A stretch of 64,000 bases of DNA from Caulobacteraceae bacterium (GCA_019695035.1 JAIBAU010000004.1:1-64000); one strand, 5' to 3'; counted from the stretch's first letter, positions 53,364 through 63,059 are shown. Notes: generated by a model not told the origin, from the sequence alone. Program-made: numbers and translations.

Positions 53364-53965
53364 GTTCCCGTCAGGAACAGTCCGTTCGGCGCCGCGCCTT
53401 GGTCGAGGCCGCGCTGGCATCCCTCGCTGAGCGGGGGGTCGCCGCCGTTTCGGTGCGGGACGTAGCCGCCCGGGCGGACGTCTCGCCCGGTCTCCTGAGA
53501 CATCACTTCGGCAGCTTCAATAATCTGCTGAACGAGGCCTATCGCTTTGCGGTACAGCGGGTGGACGCCGCGCTGGAGCAGGCTGTCGCCGGCGCGGGCG
53601 CCGACCCCCAGGCGCGGATGGACGCCTTCCTGATCGCCAGCTTCGCCCCCTCGATCGTTGACCGGGAGCTGTTGGCCGCCTGGCTGGCGTTCTGGGGGCT
53701 GGTCCGATCCGATCCAGCGGCAGCCTCGATCCACGCCGACAGCTACGCCGCCTACCGGGCCCGCATTGAGCGCCTGCTCGGCGACCTCGCCGCGGCCCGC
53801 GGCGTCAAAGCCGACTCGCGGTCCGGCGCCATCGGCCTGACCGCCATGCTTGACGGAATGTGGCTGGAACTCTGCCTCGATCCGTCCACCTTTTCGGCCT
53901 CGGAGGCGGCCCAAATCGCGCGGGCCTGGGTCGATCGGTTCGTGGGGGAGGCGGCTGAGCGGTGA
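53360..53965 (+). CDS. TetR-family regulator (BetI-like)
   Basis: A 201-residue regulator starting at GTG 53360 within the hutG stop. The helix-turn-helix reads VRDVAARADVSPGLLRHHFGSFNNLLNEAYRFA (about residues 35-65), with the LLRHHF signature of BetI-like repressors. The C-terminal domain has the FWGLVRSDPAAASIH segment of that group. It probably binds the 16-bp palindrome just downstream and controls the Rieske/FAD pair, perhaps also hut. Confidence 0.88.
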   Translation: MSSRQEQSVRRRALVEAALASLAERGVAAVSVRDVAARADVSPGLLRHHFGSFNNLLNEAYRFAVQRVDAALEQAVAGAGADPQARMDAFLIASFAPSIVDRELLAAWLAFWGLVRSDPAAASIHADSYAAYRARIERLLGDLAAARGVKADSRSGAIGLTAMLDGMWLELCLDPSTFSASEAAQIARAWVDRFVGEAAER

Positions 53966-53990
53966 GGCTCGCCGCGTCGCGATTCTGCTG

Positions 53991-54006
53991 CTATACGATC
54001 GTATAG
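53991..54006. promoter_or_regulatory. 16-bp perfect palindrome upstream of the Rieske gene
   Basis: CTATACGATCGTATAG reads the same on both strands and lies 15 bases before ATG 54022, directly behind the TetR gene. This is the expected size and place for a TetR operator. It shares the ATAC/GTAT half-sites with the other TetR palindrome of this window (3062-3078). Confidence 0.72.
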
Positions 54007-54021
54007 TTTCCGGGGACGGTC

Positions 54022-55146
54022 ATGACCGAGATGAGCCTTCCGGCCTGGATGTATTACGATCCGGGCTTCTTCGAGCTTGAGCGCGAGCGCCTGTTTCGCA
54101 CCACCTGGCAGTTGGTTTGCCATGTGAACGACGTCCCGGAGCCGGGCGACTACATGACCCTTGATCTGCTGGGCGAGCGAGCGCTGGTTCTGCGCGGCTC
54201 CGACGGTGAGGTCCGGGCCTTCCACAACGTCTGCCGGCACCGCGCCTTCAAGCTGGCCGACGGCCAGGGCAACTGCGGCCTGCGCCTGACCTGTCCGTAT
54301 CACGCCTGGGCCTACGAGCTGGACGGCAAGCTGCGCGGCGCGCCGAAGTGGCAAGGCTTCGAGGACCTCGACAAGGTGGCCAACAGCCTCATCGAACTGT
54401 CCATGGAAGTCTGGCGAGGTTTCATCTTCGTGCGCTTCGCCGAGGCGGAGTCCGGCGCCGCCACCGTGGCGGAGATGATGGCGCCTTACGACGCCGAGAT
54501 CGAACCTCACGGATTCGAGACACTCGTGCCGCAGGGCCGCGTCACCCTGCGCCCGCGGCCGGTGAACTGGAAAAACGTCTCGGACAACTACTCTGACAGC
54601 CTGCACATCCCCGTGGCCCACCCGGGGCTGACGCGCCTCTTCGGGTCCTCCTACGCCATCGAGGCGGAGGACTGGGTCGACAAGATGAGCGGCGTCATTG
54701 TGGAGCGGACCTCGACCAACTGGTCCGAGCGCGCCTACCAAAGCCTGCTGGGGGCGTTCGACCACCTGACGCCCGAACAGGCGCGGACCTGGAACTATTA
54801 CAAGCTCTGGCCGAACGTGGCCTTCGACGTCTACGCCGACCAGGTCGACTTCATGCAGTTCATTCCGGTTTCGCCGACCGAGACGATGATCCGCGAGATC
54901 GCCTATGTCCGTCCCGACAGTCGACGCGAGGTGAGAGCTGCGCGGTACCTCAATTGGCGCATAAACCGCCAGGTCAACGCTGAGGACACCACCCTGATCC
55001 AGCGTGTGCAGGAGGGCATGATGTCCTCGGCCTATGTCTCCGGCCCACTGGGCCCCGGCGAGGTCTGCCTCCGCTCCTTCGCCCGGCGCCTACGCGCCGC
55101 GATCCCCGAAGCCAATCTCAATCATCCGCCTGTGAGAGCTGCCTGA
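54022..55146 (+). CDS. Rieske non-heme iron oxygenase, alpha subunit
   Basis: A 374-residue oxygenase. The Rieske [2Fe-2S] site is C71-x-H73...C91-xx-H94 (CRHRAF, CPYHAW). The mononuclear iron site follows NVSDNYSDSLHIPVAHPGL, giving two His and an Asp-type ligand set. The family hydroxylates aromatic rings or demethylates quaternary amines (GbcA, Stc2, CntA). No ferredoxin or reductase partner lies adjacent, but the following FAD oxidoreductase is coupled to it. Substrate is unknown; its setting beside hut is unusual. Confidence 0.92.
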   Translation: MTEMSLPAWMYYDPGFFELERERLFRTTWQLVCHVNDVPEPGDYMTLDLLGERALVLRGSDGEVRAFHNVCRHRAFKLADGQGNCGLRLTCPYHAWAYELDGKLRGAPKWQGFEDLDKVANSLIELSMEVWRGFIFVRFAEAESGAATVAEMMAPYDAEIEPHGFETLVPQGRVTLRPRPVNWKNVSDNYSDSLHIPVAHPGLTRLFGSSYAIEAEDWVDKMSGVIVERTSTNWSERAYQSLLGAFDHLTPEQARTWNYYKLWPNVAFDVYADQVDFMQFIPVSPTETMIREIAYVRPDSRREVRAARYLNWRINRQVNAEDTTLIQRVQEGMMSSAYVSGPLGPGEVCLRSFARRLRAAIPEANLNHPPVRAA

Positions 55147-56747
55147 TGGCGACCAGCAACACCGACATTGTCATCATCGGCGGGGGTCACAACGGCCTCG
55201 TCTGCGCCTTCTACCTCGCCCGCAAGGGGTTCAAGGTGACTGTGCTTGAGCGGCGCGACGTGGTGGGCGGCGCAGCCGTTACCGAGGAGTTCCATCCCGG
55301 GTTCCGCAACTCGGTCGCCAGCTACACGGTGAGCCTGCTCAATCCCAAGGTCATCCACGACCTCGACCTGCACCGCCACGGGCTGAAGGTCGTCGAGCGG
55401 AAGATGTCGAACTTCCTGCCCATCGACAAAAAGCAATACCTCGCCACCGGCGGTGATCGCACCTACGCCGAGGTCGCCAAATTCAGCCAGCGCGACGCCG
55501 ACCAGCTGGACGCCTACAACACCCGCCTGGACGTCATCGCCGACGTGCTGCGAGACCTGATCCTGGTGACGCCGCCCAACATGGTCGAGGGCGGCTTTGT
55601 CCAGGCGCTGCCGGAACTGCTGAAGTCGGCGACCATCGGCAGGAAGCTCTCGAAGCTCGACACCACCGCGCGTCGCGATCTGCTGGCGCTGTTCTCCCAA
55701 TCCGCCGGTGACTGGCTGGACGGCTGGTTCGAGAGCGATCCGATCAAGGCGGTCTACGGCTTCGACGGCGTCGTCGGCGCCTACGCCAGCCCCTATACGC
55801 CCGGCACGGCCTATGTGCTGCTGCATCACGTCTTCGGTGAGGTGAATGGCAAGAAGGGCGCCTGGGGCCATGCCATCGGCGGCATGGGCGCCATTACCCA
55901 GGCCATGGCAAAGGCCGCTCGCGAGAAGGGCGTCGACATCCGGACCGGCGTTTCGGTGCGCGAGGTCCTGATCGAACACGGGCAGGCGGCGGGGGTCGTG
56001 ACCGATGCGGGGGACGTCATTCGCGCCGAGAAGGTGGTCTCCAACATTCATCCGCAACTCCTGTTCCAGAAGCTGGTGGATCCGGCGCACCTCCCGGGGG
56101 ACTTCAACGAGCGCATGACCCGCTACCGGTCCGGCTCGGCGACCTTCCGCATGAACGTCGCCCTGTCGGAACTGCCGAAGTTCAGTTGCCTGCCCACGCC
56201 GGGTGACCACCACACCGCCGGCATTATCGTCGCGCCGTCACTGGACTACATGGACCGGGCCTACATGGACGCCCGGCGCGATGGCTGGTCGAAGGAGCCC
56301 ATCGTCGAGATGGTCATCTCGTCCACCCTGGACGACACACTGGCGCCCAAAGGCAAGCATGTGGCGTCACTATTCTGCCAGCACGTTCAGCCGGTGCTCT
56401 CGGGTGGCCGCAGCTGGGATGACCACCGCGAGGAGGTGGCCGACCTGATGATCGCCACCGTCGACAGGATGGCGCCAGGCTTCAAGAAGTCGGTGCTCGG
56501 CCGGATGGTGCTGTCGCCTCTCGACCTCGAGCGCAAACTGGCCCTGGTCGGCGGCGACATCTTCCATGGCCAGCTGAATCTGGACCAGCTGTTCAGCGCC
56601 CGCCCGACGCTCGGCCACGGCAACTACCGCGCGCCGTTGAAGGGACTGTACCTCTGCGGTTCAGGGACCCACCCCGGCGGCGGGGTGACCGGCGCGCCCG
56701 GCCACAACGCAGCGCGGGAAATCCTCAGGGACTGCGGCCTGGCCTAG
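55146..56747 (+). CDS. FAD-dependent phytoene-dehydrogenase-like oxidoreductase (PYROXD2 type)
   Basis: A 533-residue flavoprotein. The dinucleotide motif VIIGGGHNGLVCAFYLARKG and VLERRDVVGGAA lie at the N-terminus; the C-terminal FAD-closing motif LYLCGSGTHPGGGVTGAPGHNAAREIL matches the phytoene dehydrogenase/PYROXD2 group. No transmembrane helices. It overlaps the Rieske gene by one base (TGATG) and may oxidise the same substrate or its product. No carotenoid genes are nearby, so a carotenoid role is unlikely. Confidence 0.9.
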   Translation: MATSNTDIVIIGGGHNGLVCAFYLARKGFKVTVLERRDVVGGAAVTEEFHPGFRNSVASYTVSLLNPKVIHDLDLHRHGLKVVERKMSNFLPIDKKQYLATGGDRTYAEVAKFSQRDADQLDAYNTRLDVIADVLRDLILVTPPNMVEGGFVQALPELLKSATIGRKLSKLDTTARRDLLALFSQSAGDWLDGWFESDPIKAVYGFDGVVGAYASPYTPGTAYVLLHHVFGEVNGKKGAWGHAIGGMGAITQAMAKAAREKGVDIRTGVSVREVLIEHGQAAGVVTDAGDVIRAEKVVSNIHPQLLFQKLVDPAHLPGDFNERMTRYRSGSATFRMNVALSELPKFSCLPTPGDHHTAGIIVAPSLDYMDRAYMDARRDGWSKEPIVEMVISSTLDDTLAPKGKHVASLFCQHVQPVLSGGRSWDDHREEVADLMIATVDRMAPGFKKSVLGRMVLSPLDLERKLALVGGDIFHGQLNLDQLFSARPTLGHGNYRAPLKGLYLCGSGTHPGGGVTGAPGHNAAREILRDCGLA

Positions 56748-57193
56748 GCTGAGGCCTTCAGCGGGCTGGTATGTTCGAGTTCGATCCGCCAGCCTGCGGC
56801 CGACTTCACCCATACGTTCGAGAAGCGCTCCACAGAGTGATCGGTCTGGCCGTCCTGAACCGTGTCGCCCTCCCAGACGCCGATGACCTGCACCACCGTC
56901 GGGGCGATGGCGCGAATGACGACGTCGCGCGAACTGCTGACCGTCATGTCGTGCCCCCGCGTCGCGTCCTCGATGAAGGCGGCCTTGTCCATGGTCTCGC
57001 CCTCCCAGCCGATGAAGGTGAAGTCATCGGCCAGCACCGCGCCAAGGGCGGCGGCGTCGCCGTCGAGCAGCGCCTTCTCGTAGGCTTCGTTGGCCTTTCG
57101 TACGGCTCCGGCGGCGTCCGTCGCCGGCGCGATCTGCGGGACGCAGGCCGAGAGGAAAGCGGTCGCAATCACGGCGGCGAGGAGATGGCGCAA
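56744..57193 (-). CDS. NTF2-like (SnoaL/DUF4440) lipoprotein
   Basis: A 149-residue predicted lipoprotein, lipobox LSAC (Cys17). The fold matches nuclear transport factor 2-like domains: ANEAYEKALLDGDAAALGAVLADDFTFIGWEG and a C-terminal SVERFSNVWVKSAAGWRIELEHTSPL strand pair. The start is TTG 57193: AGGAGGT stands 6 bases upstream and there is no nearer ATG or GTG in frame that keeps the signal. Substrate is unknown. Its stop shares CTAG with the convergent oxidoreductase. Confidence 0.85.
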   Translation of the reverse strand: MRHLLAAVIATAFLSACVPQIAPATDAAGAVRKANEAYEKALLDGDAAALGAVLADDFTFIGWEGETMDKAAFIEDATRGHDMTVSSSRDVVIRAIAPTVVQVIGVWEGDTVQDGQTDHSVERFSNVWVKSAAGWRIELEHTSPLKASA

Positions 57194-57236
57194 TTCGACC
57201 TCCTGGTTTCCAAGCGCAGCATAGCAGGGGAGGCGA

Positions 57237-57311
57237 TGGTGGACGCGGCAGGGATTGAACCTGCGACCCTTCGCGTGTGAAGCGAATGCTCTCCCGCTGA
57301 GCTACGCGTCC
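57237..57311 (-). tRNA. tRNA-Val(CAC)
   Basis: Read on the minus strand, a complete cloverleaf begins GGACGCG and ends CGCGTCC-A-CCA, the acceptor arms pairing over 7 bases. The D arm (GCTCAGCGGGAGAGC), anticodon stem TTCGC/GCGAA and loop TTCACAC give anticodon CAC (valine, GUG). The T arm is TCGCAGGTTCAATCCCTGC-like. CCA is genomically encoded. No other tRNA was found. Confidence 0.95.
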
Positions 57312-57363
57312 GTTCCGTCGGGGAGGCGTGCACATAGCCCGAGGCCGCGCGGCCCGCAAGGCT

Positions 57364-58038
57364 TCAGGTGAGCAGTTTGCGCGCGACGGCCGGCAGCTGG
57401 TCGAAGTGTTCGATCAACGCGTCCGCTCCCAGGTCGGCGGCGGGGGTCTCGGTGTAACCGAAGCTGACTGCGACCACAGGCATGCCGGCCGCCCTGGCCG
57501 GCAGAACGTCATTCATACTGTCGCCAACCATGAGAGCCCGGCCTGGATCGCCCCCCGCCTTTCGCACCGCTTCCACCAGGTGGGCGGGATCCGGCTTGCG
57601 GCGGGTGACGGCGTCGGGCCCCACGACGGCGGCGAAGCGATCCAGAAGTCCCAGCCGCTCCAGAAGTTCGAGCGAAAGGTCCGTCCGCTTGTTGGTGGCC
57701 ACGACCAGGACGGCCCCCTCCGCCGCCAGCTGGTTCAGCGCCGCCTCGACGCCGGGGAACGGGCGACTCTGTTCGGCGATCCGGCCACGATAGATCTCGA
57801 CGAAGCGGTCCACGAGCAGGGGCATGTCCCCCGCGTCGTAGGTCGCGCCGGCCTCTCGAAAGCCGTGCTCGAGCATGACCCGCGCTCCGAGCCCGACGAG
57901 GTGGCGCGCGCTGGCGAGCGGCAGGGCCGGGAGCCGCCGCTCGGACAGCACGGCGTTGAGCGCCCCGATCAGGTCGGGCGCGGTCTCCACCAGGGTGCCG
58001 TCTAGGTCGAAGGCGATGGCGGCGCCGGTCAGGGCCAC
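57364..58038 (-). CDS. gph: Phosphoglycolate phosphatase (HAD superfamily)
   Basis: A 224-residue HAD phosphatase. The nucleophile motif is [10 protein letters not shown] (Asp near residue 10), motif II VATNKR, motif III KPDP, and motif [17 protein letters not shown]. The start is GTG 58038. It removes the phosphate from 2-phosphoglycolate arising from DNA repair and oxygenation. It is divergent from glmU. Confidence 0.92.
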   Translation of the reverse strand: MALTGAAIAFDLDGTLVETAPDLIGALNAVLSERRLPALPLASARHLVGLGARVMLEHGFREAGATYDAGDMPLLVDRFVEIYRGRIAEQSRPFPGVEAALNQLAAEGAVLVVATNKRTDLSLELLERLGLLDRFAAVVGPDAVTRRKPDPAHLVEAVRKAGGDPGRALMVGDSMNDVLPARAAGMPVVAVSFGYTETPAADLGADALIEHFDQLPAVARKLLT

Positions 58039-58118
58039 GTCGGAATCCTCATCGTCGGGGTGTCGCTGCCCGGCCCGTTTCGGCTAAACGGGCGACAACC
58101 GCAATCGGAGAGTCGAGG

Positions 58119-59483
58119 ATGGACACCCCCGGCATGGAGCGTCGCGCCGCTGTCATCCTGGCCGCCGGCCAAGGGACCCGCATGCGCAGCGCAACGCCCA
58201 AGGTGCTGCATCCGGTGGGCGGGCGCAGCATGCTCGACCGCGCCATCGACGCCGCTCAGGGGCTGGGCTGCGCGCCCGTCGTCGTCGTCGTCGGCGCGCA
58301 TTCCCCGCAGGTCGGCGAGCACGTCGAGCGGCGGCTGGGACCCGGTTCGACAGCGCTCCAGGACCCGCCGCTGGGGACCGGACACGCCGTGCGCTCTGCT
58401 GAGGCTGCGCTTGCGAATTTCGACGGCGACGTGGTCATCACCTACGCGGACGTGCCCCTGCTCGACGATACCGCTATGTCCGCCCTTTTCAGCGTGCGAG
58501 CCGAGGGGGCCGATATCGCCGTGCTGGGATTCCACGCCGAGGATCCCGGCGCCTATGGCCGCCTGGTCATGGGGTTCGGCGACGACCTCGCCGCCATCGT
58601 CGAGGCCAAGGACGCGACCCCCGAGCAACTGCATATCAGCCTGTGCAACTCGGGCGTGATGGCGCTGCCGGCGCGGCTGTTGTTCGAGCTGCTGGCCGAG
58701 GTGACGAACGACAACGCGAAGGGCGAGTTCTACCTGACCGACATCGTCGCTCTGGCCCGCGCGCGCAAGCTGCATTGCCGCGTCGCCGTGGCCGCCGAGG
58801 AAGATGTAATGGGGGTCAACTCCCAGGTCGAACTCGCTATCGCGGAGTCGATCTTCCAGACCCGGCGGCGCGGTGAACTGCTTGAGGCCGGGGTGTCCAT
58901 GACCGCTCCGGAAACCGTCTATCTGGCCTTCGACACAGAAGTCGCCGGGGGCGTGCAGATCGAACCTAACGTGGTGTTCGGGCCGGGCGTGAGGGTTGAA
59001 GCCGGCGCGCGCATCCGCGCTTTCTCCCACCTGGAGGGCTGCACCGTGCGCGAGGGCGCCGAAGTCGGCCCCTACGCCCGGCTGCGCCCAAAGGCGGACA
59101 TCGGGCCCAAGGCCAAGGTCGGCAACTTCGTCGAGGTGAAGAACGTCACCATGGGCGCAGGCGCCAAGGCAAACCATCTGGCCTATCTCGGCGACGGCGA
59201 GGTGGGGGCGAAGGCCAACATCGGCGCGGGCACGATCTTCTGCAACTACGACGGCTTCGGGAAGGCGAAGACGACGGTGGGCGAGGGGGCCTTCGTGGGC
59301 TCCAACTCATCGCTGGTCGCGCCGGTTAGCATCGGCGCGGGAGCCTACGTCGGCTCCGGCTCGGTTGTGACGAAGGACGTGTCCGCCGACGCCCTGGCGT
59401 TCGAGCGTTCCGACCAGATCGAGAAGCCCGGCTGGGCCAAGCGCTTCCGCGAGGCCAAGTCCGCCCGTAAGGACAAGGCGTGA
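58119..59483 (+). CDS. glmU: Bifunctional GlcNAc-1-P uridyltransferase/GlcN-1-P acetyltransferase
   Basis: A 454-residue enzyme making UDP-GlcNAc for peptidoglycan and LPS. The N-terminal nucleotide site [13 protein letters not shown] lies near residues 9-21, and [15 protein letters not shown] and the metal region [10 protein letters not shown] follow. The C-terminal left-handed beta-helix (about 250-450) has hexapeptide repeats ([40 protein letters not shown]). ATG 58119 or the in-frame ATG 58134 could start it. Next gene rpiA overlaps its stop. Confidence 0.96.
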   Translation: MDTPGMERRAAVILAAGQGTRMRSATPKVLHPVGGRSMLDRAIDAAQGLGCAPVVVVVGAHSPQVGEHVERRLGPGSTALQDPPLGTGHAVRSAEAALANFDGDVVITYADVPLLDDTAMSALFSVRAEGADIAVLGFHAEDPGAYGRLVMGFGDDLAAIVEAKDATPEQLHISLCNSGVMALPARLLFELLAEVTNDNAKGEFYLTDIVALARARKLHCRVAVAAEEDVMGVNSQVELAIAESIFQTRRRGELLEAGVSMTAPETVYLAFDTEVAGGVQIEPNVVFGPGVRVEAGARIRAFSHLEGCTVREGAEVGPYARLRPKADIGPKAKVGNFVEVKNVTMGAGAKANHLAYLGDGEVGAKANIGAGTIFCNYDGFGKAKTTVGEGAFVGSNSSLVAPVSIGAGAYVGSGSVVTKDVSADALAFERSDQIEKPGWAKRFREAKSARKDKA

Positions 59484-60175
59484 GCGCCGACGATCAAAAG
59501 AAGGCGGCCGGCGAGGCGGCTGCGGCCCTCGTCGAGACCGGCATGGTCGTTGGCCTTGGCACCGGCTCGACGGCCGCCTGGTTCGTTCGCGCCCTCTCGG
59601 CGCGCATGAAGGACGGTCTGACCATTACCGCCGGCGTGCCGACGTCCGAGTCCACCGCGGCGCTGGCGCGCGAACTCGGCATTCCGTTGCAGACCCTGGA
59701 CGAGGCCAGGCGCATCGATCTGACCGTCGACGGAGCCGACGAGATCGGACCCGGACTTTCGCTGATCAAGGGCGGCGGCGCGGCGCTGCTGCGCGAGAAG
59801 CTGGTCTGGGAGGCGTCCAACCGCTGCGTCTGCATCGCCGACGCCGCCAAGCTGGTGGAGACCCTGGGCAAGTTCCACCTGCCCATCGAGGTCGTCGCCT
59901 TCGGTCACCGCAAGACCGCAAACCGCATCCTCGACGTGCTCATGGACCACGACATCGAGATGCCGGCCAGGCTGCGCCAGAAGGACGGTGCGCCGGTCCT
60001 TACCGACGGCGGCAACCTGATCTACGACGCCAACTGTGTCGCCATCCATAACCCCGCCCAGTTGGCCGACGACCTCAAGCGCGTCACCGGCGTGGTCGAC
60101 CACGGGCTGTTCCTGGACCTCTGCGACGAGGCGCTCGTGGGGAGCGAAAGCGGTGTGGATCGGATACTGCCCTGA
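59480..60175 (+). CDS. rpiA: Ribose-5-phosphate isomerase A
   Basis: A 231-residue enzyme interconverting ribose 5-phosphate and ribulose 5-phosphate. Signatures: [45 protein letters not shown] with the catalytic Asp/Lys, and [11 protein letters not shown] near the end. GTG 59480 overlaps the glmU stop (GTGA). Its product feeds prs PRPP synthesis. Confidence 0.95.
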   Translation: MSADDQKKAAGEAAAALVETGMVVGLGTGSTAAWFVRALSARMKDGLTITAGVPTSESTAALARELGIPLQTLDEARRIDLTVDGADEIGPGLSLIKGGGAALLREKLVWEASNRCVCIADAAKLVETLGKFHLPIEVVAFGHRKTANRILDVLMDHDIEMPARLRQKDGAPVLTDGGNLIYDANCVAIHNPAQLADDLKRVTGVVDHGLFLDLCDEALVGSESGVDRILP

Positions 60176-60230
60176 CCAGCGGCTGCCGGCGGACCGGGAG
60201 GGTGACGGATCGCCGACGAGTGATTAGGTG

Positions 60231-60251
60231 AAGCTCCGCACGCAGGAGCTT
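60231..60251. promoter_or_regulatory. RBS-sequestering hairpin upstream of gor
   Basis: AAGCTCC and GGAGCTT (7-bp arms) enclose GCACGCA. The AGGAG Shine-Dalgarno (60244-60248) is part of the 3-prime arm and lies 6 bases before ATG 60255. A translation switch is possible. Confidence 0.45.
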
Positions 60252-60254
60252 TCC

Positions 60255-61637
60255 ATGGCCTACGACTACGACCTCTTTGTCATCGGCGCCGGATCTGGCG
60301 GCGTGCGGGCGGCGCGGCTTACAGCGCTTTCGGGTAAGAAGGTGGCCATAGCCGAGGAATACCGCGTTGGCGGCACCTGCGTGGTGCGCGGCTGCGTGCC
60401 CAAGAAGTTCATGGTCTACGCCTCGGAGTTCTCGTCCGCCTTCAAGGTGGCAGAGGGCTACGGCTGGTCGTTCCCGGAAAAGCCTAGCTTTGACTGGAAG
60501 ACCTTCATTACCGCCAAGGACGTCGAAATCGCGCGCCTGTCGGGAATCTACGCCGCCAACCTTGGCAAGGCCGGCGTCGACCTGATCCACGGCCGCGCCG
60601 TGCTGAAGGACGCCCATACCGTCGAGATCGCCGAGAAGGGCCTGACCCTCACGGCCGAGACCATCCTGATCGCCACCGGGGGGCGCCCCTTCAAGCCGGC
60701 GCTGCCGGGCATCGAGCACGCCATCACCTCGGAGGAGGCCTTCCACCTGGACGACTTGCCCCGGCGGGTTCTTGTCGCCGGCGGCGGCTACATCGCCGTG
60801 GAGTTCGCCGGCATTTTTGCGGGCATGGGCTCCGAGGTGACGCTGCTCTATCGAGGCCCCAACATCCTGCGCGGCTTCGACGACGACGTGCGCGCCCACC
60901 TCGCCGGTGAGCTTGAGAAGAAGGGCGTGCGCGTTATCCTCGCGGCCCAGCACGACCGCATCGAGAAGCGGGAAAGCGGTCTTCTGAACGTGCTGGACAA
61001 CGGTATCGAGTGCGAGACCGACGTCGTCATGTTCGCCACCGGCCGCAAGCCTTACGTCGCCGACCTTGGCCTGGAGGCGGCGGGTGTCGAGCTGAACGAG
61101 GCGGGAGCAATCAGGGTCAACGAGTTCTCGAAGACCTCGGCGGACAACATCTGGGCCGTGGGCGATGTCACCGACCGCATCAACCTGACGCCCGTGGCCA
61201 TCCGCGAAGCGGTGGCGTTTCACGAGACGGTATACCGCGACAATCCCAGCAGCTTCGACCACGACATGGTGCCCTCGGCCGTGTTCAGCCAGCCGCCGGT
61301 CGGCGTGGTCGGCCTCTCGGAAGCAGAAGCGCGCAAGACCGTGGGCAAGGTCGACATCTACCTGACGCGGTTCCGCCCGATGAAGTACGCCTTCATGGGG
61401 TCGGATGAGCGGATGCTGATGAAGTTGGTCGTGGAGGCCGCCACGGACCGGCTCCTGGGGGTGCATATCGTCGGTCCCGACGCCCCGGAGATGATTCAGC
61501 TGGCGGCGATCGCCGTGAAGGCGGGCATCACAAAGAAGCAGTGGGATTCGACCTGCGCCCTGCACCCGACGGCGGCGGAGGAACTCGTCACCCTGCGGGA
61601 CAAGTACATCGAACCTGAGCTGCAGGCCGCCGAATAG
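60255..61637 (+). CDS. gor: Glutathione reductase
   Basis: A 460-residue FAD/NADPH disulfide reductase. FAD site VIGAGSGGVRAARL (about residues 9-22), redox cysteines C42-VVRG-C47, NADPH motif VLVAGGGYIAVEFAGI and the C-terminal catalytic pair in CALHPTAAEE. ATG 60255 is used; a GTG 27 bases upstream lacks a ribosome site. It maintains reduced glutathione in the cytosol. Confidence 0.95.
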   Translation: MAYDYDLFVIGAGSGGVRAARLTALSGKKVAIAEEYRVGGTCVVRGCVPKKFMVYASEFSSAFKVAEGYGWSFPEKPSFDWKTFITAKDVEIARLSGIYAANLGKAGVDLIHGRAVLKDAHTVEIAEKGLTLTAETILIATGGRPFKPALPGIEHAITSEEAFHLDDLPRRVLVAGGGYIAVEFAGIFAGMGSEVTLLYRGPNILRGFDDDVRAHLAGELEKKGVRVILAAQHDRIEKRESGLLNVLDNGIECETDVVMFATGRKPYVADLGLEAAGVELNEAGAIRVNEFSKTSADNIWAVGDVTDRINLTPVAIREAVAFHETVYRDNPSSFDHDMVPSAVFSQPPVGVVGLSEAEARKTVGKVDIYLTRFRPMKYAFMGSDERMLMKLVVEAATDRLLGVHIVGPDAPEMIQLAAIAVKAGITKKQWDSTCALHPTAAEELVTLRDKYIEPELQAAE

Positions 61638-61682
61638 GCGAGCCCTGTGGATATTTGCGGCGCCGCAGCATAATCTGGCGCC

Positions 61683-63059
61683 ATGAGCACGCGTTGGACG
61701 CCCCAGTCGTGGCGGGACTTCCCCGCCAAGCACATGCCCGCCGACTATCCGGACATGGCTGCGGTGGCGCGCGCGGAAGGCGAGCTCCGCCGACAGCCGC
61801 CGCTGGTCTTCGCGGGCGAGGCGCGCCGGCTCACCGAACTCTTGGGCACGGTCGCCCAGGGCAAAGCCTTCCTGCTGCAGGGCGGCGACTGCGCAGAGAG
61901 TTTCAAGGAATTCTCCGCCGACAACATCCGCGATCTGTTCCGACTGATCCTGCAGATGGCGGTGGTGCTCACCTTCGCCGGCGGCCAGCCGGTGGTGAAG
62001 GTCGGCCGCCTGGCTGGACAGTTCGCCAAACCCCGGTCGAGTCCGCTCGAGAACATCGACGGGGTGGAGCTTCCGAGCTATCGCGGCGACATCATCAATG
62101 CGATGGAGTTTGACCCAGCATCGCGCACCCCCGACCCGGAGCGCCTACTGAAGGCTTATCATCAGGCGTCGTCCACCCTGAACCTGCTGCGCGCGTTCGC
62201 CGGCGGGGGCTATGCCGACCTCTACAACGTGCACCGCTGGACTCTGGGGTTCGTCGCCGACAGCCCTCAGGGGGCGCGGTACCGTGAACTGGCGGACAAG
62301 ATCGGCGAGACGCTGGACTTCATGTCGGCGATCGGCCTGACGCCGGACAAGCAGCCCGAAATTCACCGCGTCGAGGTGTTCACCAGTCACGAGGCGCTGC
62401 TGCTGAACTACGAGGAGGCGCTGACCCGCGTCGATTCCGCGACCGGCGACTGGTACGACACCTCGGCCCACATGCTCTGGATCGGCGAGCGCACGCGACA
62501 GCTCGACGGAGCCCATGTGGAATACGCCCGCGGCGTGAAGAACCCGATCGGCGTGAAGGTGGGCCCCACGGTCGAGCCCGACGACCTGATCCGTCTTATC
62601 GACGCCCTGAACCCGCAGAACCTGCCTGGCCGACTGACCCTGATCGGCCGGTACGGCTCGGATAGGATCGCCGAGCGTTTCCCGCGCCTGGCGGCCCTGA
62701 CCGCGCGCGAAGGCCGCTCAGTGGTCTGGTCGATCGATCCGATGCACGGCAACACACTGACGGCGGCCGGTTACAAGACGCGGCCCTTCGACCGGATCCT
62801 CTCCGAGGTGAAGAGCTTCATCGAGATCGCCCGATCCGAGTGCGTGCACCCTGGCGGCGTTCATCTTGAGATGACAGGCCAGAATGTGACTGAGTGCATC
62901 GGCGGCGCCCACGCCCTGTCGGAAAACGAACTGAGCGCCCGCTATCACACGCACTGCGATCCGCGGCTGAATGCGGATCAGGCCCTGGAGCTGGCGTTCC
63001 TGCTTGCCGAGAAGCTGAAGGCCGAGCGTGTCGCCCCTCGCCAGGCCGCGGCGGGCTAG
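61683..63059 (+). CDS. Class II 3-deoxy-7-phosphoheptulonate (DAHP) synthase
   Basis: A 458-residue plant-type DAHP synthase, the first step of the shikimate pathway. Signatures include [23 protein letters not shown] with the metal Cys, [48 protein letters not shown] and the C-terminal SIDPMHGNT and [18 protein letters not shown]. Length fits the class II group (about 450-470). Aromatic amino acid feedback may apply, but no attenuator is visible. Confidence 0.95.
   Translation: MSTRWTPQSWRDFPAKHMPADYPDMAAVARAEGELRRQPPLVFAGEARRLTELLGTVAQGKAFLLQGGDCAESFKEFSADNIRDLFRLILQMAVVLTFAGGQPVVKVGRLAGQFAKPRSSPLENIDGVELPSYRGDIINAMEFDPASRTPDPERLLKAYHQASSTLNLLRAFAGGGYADLYNVHRWTLGFVADSPQGARYRELADKIGETLDFMSAIGLTPDKQPEIHRVEVFTSHEALLLNYEEALTRVDSATGDWYDTSAHMLWIGERTRQLDGAHVEYARGVKNPIGVKVGPTVEPDDLIRLIDALNPQNLPGRLTLIGRYGSDRIAERFPRLAALTAREGRSVVWSIDPMHGNTLTAAGYKTRPFDRILSEVKSFIEIARSECVHPGGVHLEMTGQNVTECIGGAHALSENELSARYHTHCDPRLNADQALELAFLLAEKLKAERVAPRQAAAG

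Noticed and set aside
61658-61669. Palindrome GCGGCGCCGC between gor and the DAHP synthase
   Set aside because: It is short, GC-only and without a loop or U run. A site of this kind is expected by chance in such GC-rich DNA.
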